From Parapedobacter sp037190485 (lineage in GTDB: Bacteria > Bacteroidota > Bacteroidia > Sphingobacteriales > Sphingobacteriaceae), in the NCBI GenBank assembly GCA_037190485.1, contig JBBCJB010000010.1, forward strand, positions 1 through 64,000: a DNA stretch of 64,000 nt. The letters are read 5' to 3'. Both the position numbers and the translations under genes were made by a program. This document shows positions 7,347 to 17,170 of the stretch, piece by piece (positions within the stretch are counted from its first letter, which is position 1; every line of letters begins with the position of its first letter). The notes beneath the pieces were generated by a model that was given only the letters and a program-made list of their open reading frames with translations, made no database searches and had not been told where the DNA came from.

Positions 7347-8195
7347 TCATGGGTTGCCGAGTTCCCTGACGTGCTTCAACAGGATGTGGAAGCCCGGGGC
7401 GGCCATGGCCCCATGGTCGAACCCGTCCAACTCGTAGAGGTACACCCGTTCATGGCCCGCTACCTTCATCATGCGGTAGAAGTAGGCGGTCTCTTCGTAT
7501 CGCCCCAGCAATTCGAGTTCCCGATCGCCCGACACCAACACCAACGGCGGTGCATCGGCGCGCACGTGGTACAAGGGGGCATACGCGTCCACGATGGGCT
7601 GCTTGTCGCTGATGCCGCGCTCGGCACGGATGGTCATGTGCGTAACGGCGTGGCCGCTGAAGTCGATGATGCCCGCCAGCCTATCGGCATTTTCGCCGTA
7701 CTTTTCAAGCCACGACCTGTCCAGGCCCACCATGGCCACCAAGTAACCACCGGCGGAATGGCCGGACACGAAGATCTTGTTCGGGTCGCCGCCGTAATCG
7801 GCGATGTGCTTGAACGCCCAGGCGATGGCCGCCGCCGCGTCATCGATGTAAACCGGGTTTTTCACCTTCGGGCTCAGCCGGTAGTTGACCGCGACCACGG
7901 CCAGCCCCTTTTCCTTCAGCTCCTGCGGGATGAACTTCTCGCCGCCCGTGATCCCGCCGCCATGGAACCACACCACGGTCGCGAAGCCCGTGGCCTGCTC
8001 CGGGTAGTAGATATCGAGCACGCAACGTTCGGTCGCGTACGCATCGGCTGCGATACCGGTGCGATAGGGCTTATTTTCCTCGAGTTGATACGTTATCGAC
8101 CGATCGGCCTGCTGTCCGTGCGCGAAGCGCGTAAACCCGAACAGGCAACTGCCGACAATCAGCGCATACAGCGTTTTCCTTCTTGCAGCGATCAT
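7347..8195 (-). CDS. Secreted alpha/beta hydrolase, carbohydrate-esterase-like
   Basis: From MIAARRKTL the protein has 282 residues with a signal peptide ending FAHGQ. It carries the oxyanion-hole HGGG (78-81) and the nucleophile elbow GHSAGG with Ser147, then LVSGDRELE and GFDHGAM, which supply the Asp/His pair. This is the hormone-sensitive-lipase/BD-FAE-like arrangement. Position between sulfatases and GH43 suggests removal of acetyl or other acyl groups from a decorated polysaccharide, but the substrate cannot be read from sequence. An in-frame ATG further upstream (8261) would place about 20 polar residues before the signal and overlaps the upstream intergenic region. Confidence 0.8.
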   Translation of the reverse strand: MIAARRKTLYALIVGSCLFGFTRFAHGQQADRSITYQLEENKPYRTGIAADAYATERCVLDIYYPEQATGFATVVWFHGGGITGGEKFIPQELKEKGLAVVAVNYRLSPKVKNPVYIDDAAAAIAWAFKHIADYGGDPNKIFVSGHSAGGYLVAMVGLDRSWLEKYGENADRLAGIIDFSGHAVTHMTIRAERGISDKQPIVDAYAPLYHVRADAPPLVLVSGDRELELLGRYEETAYFYRMMKVAGHERVYLYELDGFDHGAMAAPGFHILLKHVRELGNP

Positions 8196-8266
8196 AGCAT
8201 TATTGATATCCAAGCCCCCTGGCATTGGAAACGCTAAAATACGCATTCCCGGCGGAAACAAAAAAT

Positions 8267-9790
8267 CTACTCGCGCCGGGGTCGGGAAGCGGCCGGTTCC
8301 GGATGCCGTGCCAAGATGGCCTGGAGTTCCTCGCGTATGCCCAGCTGCTCACCGGCGATGTTGCGGCGCTCGAACGGGCCGTCCTGATAATCATACAATT
8401 CGTACGCCGCCGGCTCATCGGCTTCGCCGATTTTCTTCCACTCCACCATCCGGTACCGGTCTGTCCGGATGGCGCGCCCGAGGTAGCCGCCCCGCGGGAA
8501 ACAATGGTACGCGTGGTCGCGGATGCGTGCCTCCGGGTCGCGGAGGACGGGTACGAGGCTCGTGCCGTCAAGCGGCTGGCTCACCGCTGCCGGGGCCAGC
8601 CCCGCAAGTTCGACCAAGGTGGGCCAGATATCGACGGTCTCCGTGAGCTGCGCGGTCGCGCTTCCGGGCTGGGTGGTACCCGGCGCGGCGATGATGATCG
8701 GAATGCGGTTGGCCAGTTCGTAGTTGACGTGCTTGGTCCACATGCCCAGCTCGCCGAGCAGGTACCCGTGATCGCCCCAAAGCACCACGACGGTGTTTTC
8801 GGCCAATCCGGAAGCATCCAGCCCGTCGAGCACTTTCCCGATCTGCGCATCGACGTAACTGACGCCCGCGTAGTAGCCATGGATGAGTTTGCGGGTGAGG
8901 CTATCCGCGAACGGCTCGGCCGTGACCCGCTCGGGCAACGGGACGTACTGGCTGATCTCATCGCCGTACTTCACCGCGTAGGCGGGAGCGCCTTCCGGCC
9001 GGTTGTTGGGTTCGGGCAGTGGCAGCGCATCTTCGTCATACAGCTGCCAATAGTGCTTGGGCACCGAGAACGGCAGGTGCGGCCGGGCAAACCCGACGGC
9101 CAGGAAAAAAGGATCGCCCGATTCGGCTTTCAGCTCCGCGAGCCGCTGGACGGCCCGGTTGGCCGTCCGCCCGTCGGCATAGGCGTCGTCCGCGACATCG
9201 GGCGATTCCCAGGCCCATCCCCGCGGCAAGCCGCGGCCGGGTTGGTTCGAAAACAGCGCCTCCTCGCGCGTGAACCCCATCTCCTTGCTGACAGGGTCTA
9301 CGTACTCGATCACCAGATCGCCATGGTGGGGCACGCTCCACGATGCCTCATCGGCATAGGTGCCGTGGCCGATATGGAAAACCTTGCCCATCGATTCGGT
9401 GTGGTACCCGTGCTGCTTGAACAGCTGGGGAAGCGTGGTGGCATCGGGATAGTAGTCGCGGAAATTCTGGCCGAACCCATAGATGCCCGTCGACGTAGAC
9501 CGGCTGCCGAGCAGCAAGTTGAACCGCGACGGGGCGCATACCGCTTGGTTGGAATAGGCCTGTTCAAACCGCATGCCCCGCGCGGCCAACCTATCGAGGT
9601 TTGGCGTGATGGCGAGCGGGTCGCCATAAGCCCCGATGGCCGGCCGGAGGTCGTCCACCAAAATCAACAGGATGTTGGGCGGCCCGTTACGCCTGGATCG
9701 ATCCGTACTGCAGCCCGCGATAAGCGGCATTGCCAAAAACAACCCGAAGACGACGACAATCCAGTGTTGCTTACTCATTCTTGATTGCAT
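8267..9790 (-). CDS. Sulfatase lipoprotein, iduronate-2-sulfatase-like
   Basis: A 507-residue sulfatase (ATG 9790 with CAGG just upstream; ATG 9778 is possible). The N-terminus ends in the lipobox PLIAGC, so it is membrane-anchored. The core PNILLILVDDLRPAIGAYG provides the metal-binding Asp pair. The maturation motif is C-A-P-S-R (Cys85 counted from 9790), the Cys being converted to formylglycine. FGQNFRDYYPDATTLPQLF and GKVFHIGHG follow as in the S1_7/iduronate-2-sulfatase group. WGDHGYLLGELGMWTKH near the C-terminal half supplies further metal ligands. It probably removes sulfate from oligosaccharides after surface import. Confidence 0.92.
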   Translation of the reverse strand: MQSRMSKQHWIVVVFGLFLAMPLIAGCSTDRSRRNGPPNILLILVDDLRPAIGAYGDPLAITPNLDRLAARGMRFEQAYSNQAVCAPSRFNLLLGSRSTSTGIYGFGQNFRDYYPDATTLPQLFKQHGYHTESMGKVFHIGHGTYADEASWSVPHHGDLVIEYVDPVSKEMGFTREEALFSNQPGRGLPRGWAWESPDVADDAYADGRTANRAVQRLAELKAESGDPFFLAVGFARPHLPFSVPKHYWQLYDEDALPLPEPNNRPEGAPAYAVKYGDEISQYVPLPERVTAEPFADSLTRKLIHGYYAGVSYVDAQIGKVLDGLDASGLAENTVVVLWGDHGYLLGELGMWTKHVNYELANRIPIIIAAPGTTQPGSATAQLTETVDIWPTLVELAGLAPAAVSQPLDGTSLVPVLRDPEARIRDHAYHCFPRGGYLGRAIRTDRYRMVEWKKIGEADEPAAYELYDYQDGPFERRNIAGEQLGIREELQAILARHPEPAASRPRRE

Positions 9791-9814
9791 AAACCTGAAA
9801 TTTGAATCCCTAAC

Positions 9815-11452
9815 TTAATTCCTTGCACTTTTCTCCGCCCGGATACGCAAAACTTCGCCATAGTCCAGCACGCCGTGCTCCGCGGCCCATTGCGCGTAGC
9901 GGCGGGAGAGTTCTTCCACGAGGTCAGGCCTGCCCGGAGCCAGATCATTCAGCTCCGACCGGTCCCTACTGATATCGTAAAGCTCCCAATTCGACCGATT
10001 TTCCGGGTCGTACGCCTTTACCAACTTGAAATTGCCCAATCGCACCGCCGCATTGCCTTCATGCTCCCAGAAGATGGGCTCGTCATGGATGGGCCTGTCA
10101 TGGCCAGCGATGACGTGGAGCATGCTACGTCCTTGCAAAGGCGCGATCGCTTGATTGTTGTGGCGCGTTGGATAGGTTGCACCCGCAACGTCCACGGCCG
10201 TTGCCATGATATCCTGTATGAATCCATAGTGATCGGTGAAATTGCCCTCCACGCGCTCGGGGATGGCATTCGGCCAATGGACGATCAATGGCGTGCCGAT
10301 GCCACCTTCGTGTACCCAATGCTTGTACGTCCGGAAGGGCGTGGCCGAAGCGTTTGCCCACGATTGGCCGTAGCTAAGCATGTATCCCTCCTTTGTTCCC
10401 AAAAGCTCCGCTTTGCCCCCGCCCAAAAGCCCGCCTTCGGCACATGCGCCGTTGTCGGTCAGAAAAAACAGCAAGGTGTTATCGAGTTCGCCCAATGCCT
10501 CAAGGGTATCGATCACCCGCCCGATCTGCTGGTCCATGCGATCGACCTGCGCGGCGTATATCGCCATCCGGTAATCCATTTCCGCTTGCTGATCCGGTGT
10601 CAGCGAGTCCCAATCGGCACCGTCGTCCGGGCTCAACCCGGTGGTTTTTGGATCGATGACGCCCAGCGCCTGCATCCGGCTGAACCGTTCGCGGCGTAGC
10701 GTTGTCCACCCGGCGGCATACCGACCACGGTATTTGTCGATGTCGGCCTCCAATGCGTGGAGGGGCCAATGCGGACTCGTATAGGCCAAGTACAGGAAAA
10801 AAGGCCGTTCGTCCGCCTGGTTTTCGCCGATGAACCGTACGGCGTGATCGGTAAACGCATCGGTGATGTAAAAATCGGGGCCTCCGGGCTCAACCGGGTC
10901 GTTCATCAACGTAAGCCCCCGTTTCCCAACCGGGTTGAAAAAGTTGGACGCACCGGCCAATATCCCGTAATACTTTTCGAAACCCCGTTGCAAAGGCCAC
11001 CTATTCCGGTCGTGGTAGCCCAAATGCCATTTACCGGTCATCAGCGTCTGGTAACCCGCGGCTTTCAAGACCTCGGCCATCGTAACGCTCTGGAAATTCA
11101 GGTCGCCGGCATACGCGGGCACGCCGTAGTCGTACGCCGAACTGTTTTCGGGGTCATTGGTCATGTGCCCGATTCCCGCTTGGTGCGGATAAAGCCCCGT
11201 CATCAGCGACGCGCGGGTAGGGCAACACCGCGCTCCATTATAGAACTGCCTGAAACGAAGCCCGTCGGCGGCCAGCCGATCCAGGTTGGGCGTCTCGATT
11301 TCGCCGCCATAACAGCCGATATCGGAATACCCCATATCATCGGCCATGATCAGCACGATATTGGGTCGCCTGGCTTGGCCATGGCCCGCCGACGACAACG
11401 AGCACAGCCCCACCAACATCAATAAACACCTAATTTCCACGGTTATCATCAT
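9815..11452 (-). CDS. Secreted arylsulfatase-type sulfatase
   Basis: About 545 residues starting at the ATG that overlaps the upstream stop (TGATG at 11450-11454; GTG at 11455 is an alternative). A signal peptide ends near SAGHGQ. The core reads PNIVLIMADDMGYSDIGCYGG, with formylglycine motif C-C-P-T-R (Cys77 when counted from the GTG), and the family-typical GKWHLGYHDRNRWPLQRGF and LFFLTDNGACAEGG. It resembles classical arylsulfatases (S1_4-like). One-base overlap with the double sulfatase gene indicates translational coupling, so the two are likely made in fixed ratio. Confidence 0.92.
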   Translation of the reverse strand: MMITVEIRCLLMLVGLCSLSSAGHGQARRPNIVLIMADDMGYSDIGCYGGEIETPNLDRLAADGLRFRQFYNGARCCPTRASLMTGLYPHQAGIGHMTNDPENSSAYDYGVPAYAGDLNFQSVTMAEVLKAAGYQTLMTGKWHLGYHDRNRWPLQRGFEKYYGILAGASNFFNPVGKRGLTLMNDPVEPGGPDFYITDAFTDHAVRFIGENQADERPFFLYLAYTSPHWPLHALEADIDKYRGRYAAGWTTLRRERFSRMQALGVIDPKTTGLSPDDGADWDSLTPDQQAEMDYRMAIYAAQVDRMDQQIGRVIDTLEALGELDNTLLFFLTDNGACAEGGLLGGGKAELLGTKEGYMLSYGQSWANASATPFRTYKHWVHEGGIGTPLIVHWPNAIPERVEGNFTDHYGFIQDIMATAVDVAGATYPTRHNNQAIAPLQGRSMLHVIAGHDRPIHDEPIFWEHEGNAAVRLGNFKLVKAYDPENRSNWELYDISRDRSELNDLAPGRPDLVEELSRRYAQWAAEHGVLDYGEVLRIRAEKSARN

Positions 11453-14199
11453 CACTTTCTATTTATCGGTACATCCAGGGCCGCACCGGGGTCATCCTGA
11501 TCGGCCATCCATTCCTTCAGCTTTGCCGAATACGCGTCAACCATCGGTCGATAAGCCGGATCTCCGGCCAGGTTTTCCAGCTCATCGGGGTCAGCTTGAA
11601 GGTCATAAAACTCGATAGCGGGCTTTCGGACGATCCGGTCGGTCCGTTTCCGGGCTTCCTCGCTCACTGCGGCCTGGTCCAACCAGGTTGGCCAGTCCAA
11701 GTCCGCTTTCTCGGTATTCATCGAATACTTGATGTAATAGGCCGAGTCTGGGGTAAGGTTCCAGATGAGTTTATAACGCTGCCCGCGTATGCTGCGCATG
11801 GGATATGCCGGTCCCTCGGGGATATTGTTGTGGATGCCGTAGGCTACGTCGCGGTGTTCGGCGGTCGCGCTTTCCAACACCGATTTGAAGCTCCTCCCGT
11901 CGAGCCCCGCGACGGGATCGCCACCAAGGATGTCAATCAGCGTGGGGGTGACGTCTTCGTACTGGACGATGGCGTCGGTCTCACGGTTGCCAACCACCGT
12001 GCCCGGCCATTTGACGATCATGGCGCTCTTTTGGCCATTGTCGTATAGGGTCCACTTGCCTCCCGGAAATTGCGGGCCTTGCTCACCCAGGAAGATAACG
12101 ATCGTGTGCTGATCTTGCCCTGTTTCCGTGAGCAGATCGACGATGTCGCCTACCTGATCATCCAGCCGGCGCACCTCGGCCAGGTATCGCCTGAAATTTT
12201 CCCTGGTGCGTTCGGTATCCACCCAATGTGCAGGCAATTTCAGCTGGTCCGGATCGAACTCGTCGGGGTCGCCGACGGTCCACGGTCGGTGGGGATTGTT
12301 GCTCATCACGAAGAGGCAATAGGGCTCATCGCGCAGGATGTAACCCCTGACGCTGTCCAAAAAATAATCATCTGTCGGCGACACGCAATTGGGTTCAAAC
12401 CCGGGCACGATGTCAAACGGGAAAACCGCCGTTGGCCGGGTCACGTGGTCCTTGCCCGTCAACCCCACGCGATAGCCTAGCGCATTCAAGTAGTGACCCA
12501 CGCTTTGCAGGTCGTCGTGGACGGGCTTGTGGTTTTGGTATGCGCCGTGCCGCGCGGGATACATCCCGGTAAACAGCGACGCCCGCGTGGGCACGCACAT
12601 GGTCTCGGAGGCGATCATCGCGTTGAACTTCAGGCCTTCCGATGCCAGCCGATCGATGTGGGTGGTTTCCAGGTTCTCGCCACCGTAGCAACTCAATTGC
12701 CTGGAGTCCAAGTCGTCGGCCATGATGACGACGATGTTAGGCCTGCGTTCGATGCCGGCTGGCGCCACGGCGGCGGCATTGCCTTGGCGTCGCGGCTGCC
12801 GCTCGAACGCTTTCATCTCCGTTTCGACGCCCTCATCTCCCTGTTGGTCCATGAATTGCGCCAGCTCGGTTTTTAGCTTCGCCTTGATCGCGTCGTATCG
12901 CGGATCATTCGCCAAATTCACCAACTGATAAGGGTCTTGCACGACATCGTACAGTTCCTCCTCGGGCCTGGTCAGGTAAGCCGAAGCGCGGGTTGAATCC
13001 GCGGCCATCCACGACCTGAACAAAGGCGAACCGACGACGGTATTCGAGTACGTCTGCCGGTAGTTGAGGTTGTGGATGTACAGGAACCGGGTGTCGCGCA
13101 CCGACCGGATGGCGTAGGCATCGCTGCCACTGATGATGCCGCGCGTGGTGTTGACCCCATACACGTGCGCGCGTTGGGTCGTACGCTTGCCCAATAGGAC
13201 ATCCTTGAAGCTGTGTCCGTCGAAACCCGTGTTTCCGCGCGTATCCGTAGACCCCGTATTGGTGTTTTCCGGATCGCCACCGGCAATGTCGATCAGCGTC
13301 GGCAACACATCGGTGTACTGCAGCAAGGCCGCATTGCGGGTGGCGGGGGCCACCATGCCCGGCCACCGCACGATGAAGCCGGAGCGTAGCCCCTGATCAT
13401 AGAGCGTCCATTTTGAAAACGGAAATGAATTGCCCTGCTCGGTGGCAAATACGACGATCGTGTTGTCACCCTGCCCCGAACGCTCCACGATGTCCAGGCA
13501 AACGCCCACAAGGCTATCCAGGTACGTGATCTCGGCGAAGTAGCTGGCCATTTGCTGCCGGGTGAGTTCGGTATCGACCATGTTTGGCGCCAAGGTGATG
13601 CCATGGGGATCGTAGGCCGAAGCATCGCCCCTGTTCCACGGACTGTGGGGCTGGTTGCTGGTGAACATGAGGAAAAAAGGGGCATCGTCCGCCTTGCGGA
13701 TATACGCTTCGGCGAGGGCCAAATCGACGTCTTGGCCGTCGCCATCGTCGTGCCCCCTTCCGCCCAGGAATTCAAAGGGATACGATGACTCCGGTTGGTA
13801 GTGTTTCTTTCCGATCAAGGCCGTTCGATAGCCCAAGTCCTGCAAATAAGTAGGCAAGGTCTTGATCCCTGCGTGTATCTCGCTGTGATTGGGGTACGCG
13901 CCGTTCCTCACCGGGCCGAGCCCGGTGAGGAGGGTTTGGCGCGTGGGTGCGCAGATCGGCACGACATTGAACATGTTGTCCAAACAGACGCCTTCGCCAG
14001 CCAACCGGGCAAGACTAGGTGTATGCACCTGCTTGCTACCGTAGGGTTCAATATCCCAAAGCGTTAGATCGTCGGCCATGATGAAAACGATGTTGGGTTT
14101 GCTGGCCGTGCCCTGTGCCAGCGCACCCTCCGGGAATACGGCCAGCGACAAAAGCCCGTGGATGGCGAGCAATGAGATAACGATGGATAACCTATTCAT
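11452..14199 (-). CDS. Double-headed sulfatase: two complete sulfatase domains in one chain
   Basis: A 915-residue secreted protein, about twice the usual size. Residues 35-455 form one sulfatase (KPNIVFIMADDLTLWDIEPYG; maturation motif C-A-P-T-R with Cys83; GKKHYQPES). After an Arg/Gln-rich linker (about 465-485), a second begins at RRPNIVVIMADDLDSRQLSCYGG with motif C-V-P-T-R, Cys535, and GKDHVTRPT. Both halves keep the metal-binding Asp pair and formylglycine motif, so both look active. The halves are clearly homologous (QNHKPVH versus PNHSEIH; GEQGPQFPGGKWTLYDNGQKS versus TEQGNSFPFSKWTLYDQGLRS), suggesting tandem duplication and fusion. Start ATG 14199 gives a good signal peptide ending GALAQ. 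Confidence 0.9.
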   Translation of the reverse strand: MNRLSIVISLLAIHGLLSLAVFPEGALAQGTASKPNIVFIMADDLTLWDIEPYGSKQVHTPSLARLAGEGVCLDNMFNVVPICAPTRQTLLTGLGPVRNGAYPNHSEIHAGIKTLPTYLQDLGYRTALIGKKHYQPESSYPFEFLGGRGHDDGDGQDVDLALAEAYIRKADDAPFFLMFTSNQPHSPWNRGDASAYDPHGITLAPNMVDTELTRQQMASYFAEITYLDSLVGVCLDIVERSGQGDNTIVVFATEQGNSFPFSKWTLYDQGLRSGFIVRWPGMVAPATRNAALLQYTDVLPTLIDIAGGDPENTNTGSTDTRGNTGFDGHSFKDVLLGKRTTQRAHVYGVNTTRGIISGSDAYAIRSVRDTRFLYIHNLNYRQTYSNTVVGSPLFRSWMAADSTRASAYLTRPEEELYDVVQDPYQLVNLANDPRYDAIKAKLKTELAQFMDQQGDEGVETEMKAFERQPRRQGNAAAVAPAGIERRPNIVVIMADDLDSRQLSCYGGENLETTHIDRLASEGLKFNAMIASETMCVPTRASLFTGMYPARHGAYQNHKPVHDDLQSVGHYLNALGYRVGLTGKDHVTRPTAVFPFDIVPGFEPNCVSPTDDYFLDSVRGYILRDEPYCLFVMSNNPHRPWTVGDPDEFDPDQLKLPAHWVDTERTRENFRRYLAEVRRLDDQVGDIVDLLTETGQDQHTIVIFLGEQGPQFPGGKWTLYDNGQKSAMIVKWPGTVVGNRETDAIVQYEDVTPTLIDILGGDPVAGLDGRSFKSVLESATAEHRDVAYGIHNNIPEGPAYPMRSIRGQRYKLIWNLTPDSAYYIKYSMNTEKADLDWPTWLDQAAVSEEARKRTDRIVRKPAIEFYDLQADPDELENLAGDPAYRPMVDAYSAKLKEWMADQDDPGAALDVPINRK

Positions 14200-14229
14200 A
14201 CCGTGATTGGTTTCATGTACCTTTGTCGT

Positions 14230-15687
14230 TTAATAGCCTTCGGTCTGCACGATCATCTCATTGGCGTCCACCTCGCTTTGCGGAATGGGGAAAACGAGAT
14301 GGCGCTCATCGGCATTGACCCCGCGCGCCCTAGCCAATGAAATGAATTTACCGTGGCGGATCAAGTCTTCCCGACGCTTGCCTTCGGAGAAAAACTCCCA
14401 GCCCCGCTCACGCAGGAACGCTTCGCGCAGGGATTCCTTGTCCGGGAAATCGGCCAGCATAAACCCATCCAATGATGACCGTGTCCGCACGGCGTTGAGC
14501 AGATCCAACGCCGCTTGGGTCGGGCCACTCAGTTCGTTCAGCGCCTCTCCACGCGCCAACAGGATGTCTGCGTAACGCACGATCGGCAGGTCGTTGCCGT
14601 GTGCATTCGATACCGCGTTGTTGTCGAAGTATTTCAGGCTCCGTGTATTGTCCACCGTATTCGTCAGATCGACCGTTTGACCGGCCGTATTGACGTACGT
14701 CCTCACCACCAGCACATAGCGGTCGTCGTTGGGTGAAAACGTACGGACGAAATTGTCGCGCAGCCGATACTGGGTCGCAAAGTTCTGGATGCCGGGTATC
14801 CAGCGGTATTCGGGAAGCTGCGGTGTCGACACAAACCCGGCGGGCATCGCCCCAGCCGGGAACCAGTTACCGAAATCGAATTGGTTGATCGCGGGCATCA
14901 CGAAGATCATTTCCCGGTTCTGTTCGTTTTCCACTTTGAACAGGTTCTTGAATACCGGGAAAAGCTCGTAGTAGCCCAAATCGATGACCCGCTGGGTGGC
15001 AGTGGCCGCCTTCTCCCATTGCTTGGTATTGAGCAGGAACTTGCTCAACACCGCAAGTGCGGCACCGCTATTGGCCCGTCCCCACAACTCTTCGGCTCCC
15101 GGATTGGGCAAGTCTGCCACGCAGGCTTCCAATTCCGTTTCGATGAACGATGCCAACTCGCTTTCCTGGGCGCGGGCCAAGTCCTTTGCTTGCGCACTGC
15201 TGGTCCGCAACGGAACCGTTCCATACCAACTGTAAAGATACGCATAGCAATACGCGCGCAAGAAACGGGCCTCGGCCACGAACAGCCTTCTTTTTTCGTC
15301 TGAAATCTGCACGTTCTCGATATTCTCCAATACCGAGTTGGCGTCGCGGATCACCCGGTAATACGGCCCCCATATGATTCCCTGCAGTTGCGTGACCGAA
15401 GGATCCCACGAAAAATTGATGAATTGGGTGAGATAAAGATTCTCATTCCCACCCGTGTTGAATGCCATATCGGTAGTAACCTCCGAAAAATTGATCACAT
15501 CCTTCATGGCGGTTTGGCCTTGAAAGTTCTGATAGGCAGAATACAGCAACGATTTGATGCCGTTCTCGGTTGTCAATACATTGGCTGGCGCAAACTCGGC
15601 TTCCGGCTCGATATCCAGCATGCTTTCGCACGCCACGAACGGCATGGCCAACAATCCGATAAAAAGTCTATAACGTAGTGTTTTCAT
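14230..15687 (-). CDS. SusD/RagB-type glycan-binding lipoprotein, second tandem copy
   Basis: 485 residues from MKTLRYRLF, with a lipobox (MPFVAC) giving an outer-membrane lipoprotein. SusD landmarks are ENGIKSLLYSAYQNFQGQ, then VARDAN-like RVIRDANSVLENIE, AEARFLRAYCYAYLYSWYGTVPL and the C-terminal RERGWEFFSEGKRREDLIRHGKF ending FPIPQSEVDAN. It has the same length as the preceding gene and is very similar to it along its entire length, so this is a recent tandem duplication. SusD proteins cap the SusC pore and select glycan ligands. Confidence 0.93.
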   Translation of the reverse strand: MKTLRYRLFIGLLAMPFVACESMLDIEPEAEFAPANVLTTENGIKSLLYSAYQNFQGQTAMKDVINFSEVTTDMAFNTGGNENLYLTQFINFSWDPSVTQLQGIIWGPYYRVIRDANSVLENIENVQISDEKRRLFVAEARFLRAYCYAYLYSWYGTVPLRTSSAQAKDLARAQESELASFIETELEACVADLPNPGAEELWGRANSGAALAVLSKFLLNTKQWEKAATATQRVIDLGYYELFPVFKNLFKVENEQNREMIFVMPAINQFDFGNWFPAGAMPAGFVSTPQLPEYRWIPGIQNFATQYRLRDNFVRTFSPNDDRYVLVVRTYVNTAGQTVDLTNTVDNTRSLKYFDNNAVSNAHGNDLPIVRYADILLARGEALNELSGPTQAALDLLNAVRTRSSLDGFMLADFPDKESLREAFLRERGWEFFSEGKRREDLIRHGKFISLARARGVNADERHLVFPIPQSEVDANEMIVQTEGY

Positions 15688-15707
15688 TTTGGTGCAATTA
15701 TCAACTG

Positions 15708-17165
15708 TCAATAACCTTCGTTTTGTACCATCAGCGCGTTGGCATCGACTTCGCTCTGCGGAATCGGGAAAACCAAATGCCGATCATCGGCATTGACGCC
15801 ACGCTCGCGCGCCGAGGAAAGGAACTTACCATGACGGATCAGGTCTTCACGCCGCTTGCCTTCGGAGAAGAACTCCCACCCCCGCTCCCGCAGGATCGCA
15901 TCCCTGAACGACTCCTTACCATCGAAATCATCCATGCCGAATCCAGCCAAAGCCGAACGGCCCCGAACCGCATTCAGTAACGCGATCGCCTCCGCATTCA
16001 AGCCGTTGAGCTCGTTGAGGGCCTCTGCCCGGGCTAGCAAGATGTCAGCATAACGAGCGATTGGCAGGTCATTGCCATGGGCATTGGAGACGGCATTGTT
16101 ATCGAAATACTTGAAGCTCCGCGTATTGTCTGCCGTAGCCATTAAATTGACCGTCTGACCCGCGGTATTCACGTACGTCCTGACAACCAATACGTACCGA
16201 TCGTCTTGCTCGGAGAAGGTACGGATAAAACGATCCCTGAACCGATAGTGCGTGGCGAAATTCTGGATGCCAGGAATCCAGCGATACTCGGGCAGCTGGG
16301 GTGTCGATACAAATCCAGCGGGCATCGCTCCCGCCGGATACCAATTGCCGAAATCAAATTGGTTGATACAGGGTATCACGAAAATCAGCTCCCGGTTCCG
16401 TTCGTTTTCGACCTTGAACAAATCCTTGTATACCGGGAACAGTTCGTAATAATCCAAATCCATGACCCGTTGGGTCGCCGCGGCCGCCTTCTCCCATTGG
16501 CGCGTATTGAGCAGGAACTTGCTCAGGACAGCCAGCGCCGCCCCCTTGTTCGCCCGGCCCCAAAACTCCTCGGCTCCCGGATTCGGCAGGCTGGCGATGC
16601 ACGATTCGAGTTCAGTTGCTACAAAGGCCTTAAGCTCCTCCTCCGAAGCGCGAGGCAAATCCTTCCCCTGTGCACTGGTGGTCCGTAACGGCACCGTTCC
16701 ATACCACGTGTACAGGTAGGCATAACAGTACGCCCGCAGGAAGCGGGCCTCGGCGGCCAGCAACTGTTTGGTGTCTTGGGCGGCCTGTACGTTTTCGATG
16801 TTTTCCAGCACCGAATTCGCATCCCGGATTACCCGGTAATAGGGGCCCCATATCAACGTCTGCAATTGGGATAGCGAAGGATCCCAGGTAAAGTTGATGA
16901 ACTGGCTGAGGAACAGGTTGGCATTCCCGCCGGTGTTGTACATCATGTCCGTCGAAACCTCGCATACCGCCAGCACATTGTTGATCTCGGCCTGTCCCTG
17001 GAAATTCTGGTACGCCGAGTACAACAGGGATTTGATACCGCTTTCCGTAGTCAGCACGTTATCCGGCGCAAACTCGGCTTCGGGCGAAATATTCAGCATG
17101 CGCTCGCATCCCGTCAGTTGGAAGGCGAAACAGCACAGCAACAGCAAATATCTGCGTGTTTTCAT
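15708..17165 (-). CDS. SusD/RagB-type glycan-binding lipoprotein, first tandem copy
   Basis: 485 residues from MKTRRYLLLL; the lipobox is QLTGC. A TTG at 17174 overlaps the SusC stop and is an alternative start. It has the same landmarks as its neighbour: LYSAYQNFQGQAEINN, AEARFLRAYCYAYLYTWYGTVPL, ERGWEFFSEGKRREDLIRHGKF. Most differences are conservative, with local divergence around residues 60-75, 205-215 and the ring of loops near 330-345 where ligands bind. It lies 5 bp after the SusC gene and 20 bp before the second copy. Confidence 0.93.
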   Translation of the reverse strand: MKTRRYLLLLCCFAFQLTGCERMLNISPEAEFAPDNVLTTESGIKSLLYSAYQNFQGQAEINNVLAVCEVSTDMMYNTGGNANLFLSQFINFTWDPSLSQLQTLIWGPYYRVIRDANSVLENIENVQAAQDTKQLLAAEARFLRAYCYAYLYTWYGTVPLRTTSAQGKDLPRASEEELKAFVATELESCIASLPNPGAEEFWGRANKGAALAVLSKFLLNTRQWEKAAAATQRVMDLDYYELFPVYKDLFKVENERNRELIFVIPCINQFDFGNWYPAGAMPAGFVSTPQLPEYRWIPGIQNFATHYRFRDRFIRTFSEQDDRYVLVVRTYVNTAGQTVNLMATADNTRSFKYFDNNAVSNAHGNDLPIARYADILLARAEALNELNGLNAEAIALLNAVRGRSALAGFGMDDFDGKESFRDAILRERGWEFFSEGKRREDLIRHGKFLSSARERGVNADDRHLVFPIPQSEVDANALMVQNEGY

Positions 17166-17170
17166 CGCTT

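Noticed and set aside
8225..9784. A 519-codon plus-strand frame antisense to the sulfatase gene
   Set aside because: No protein family character, and the sulfatase on the other strand has a complete set of catalytic motifs.
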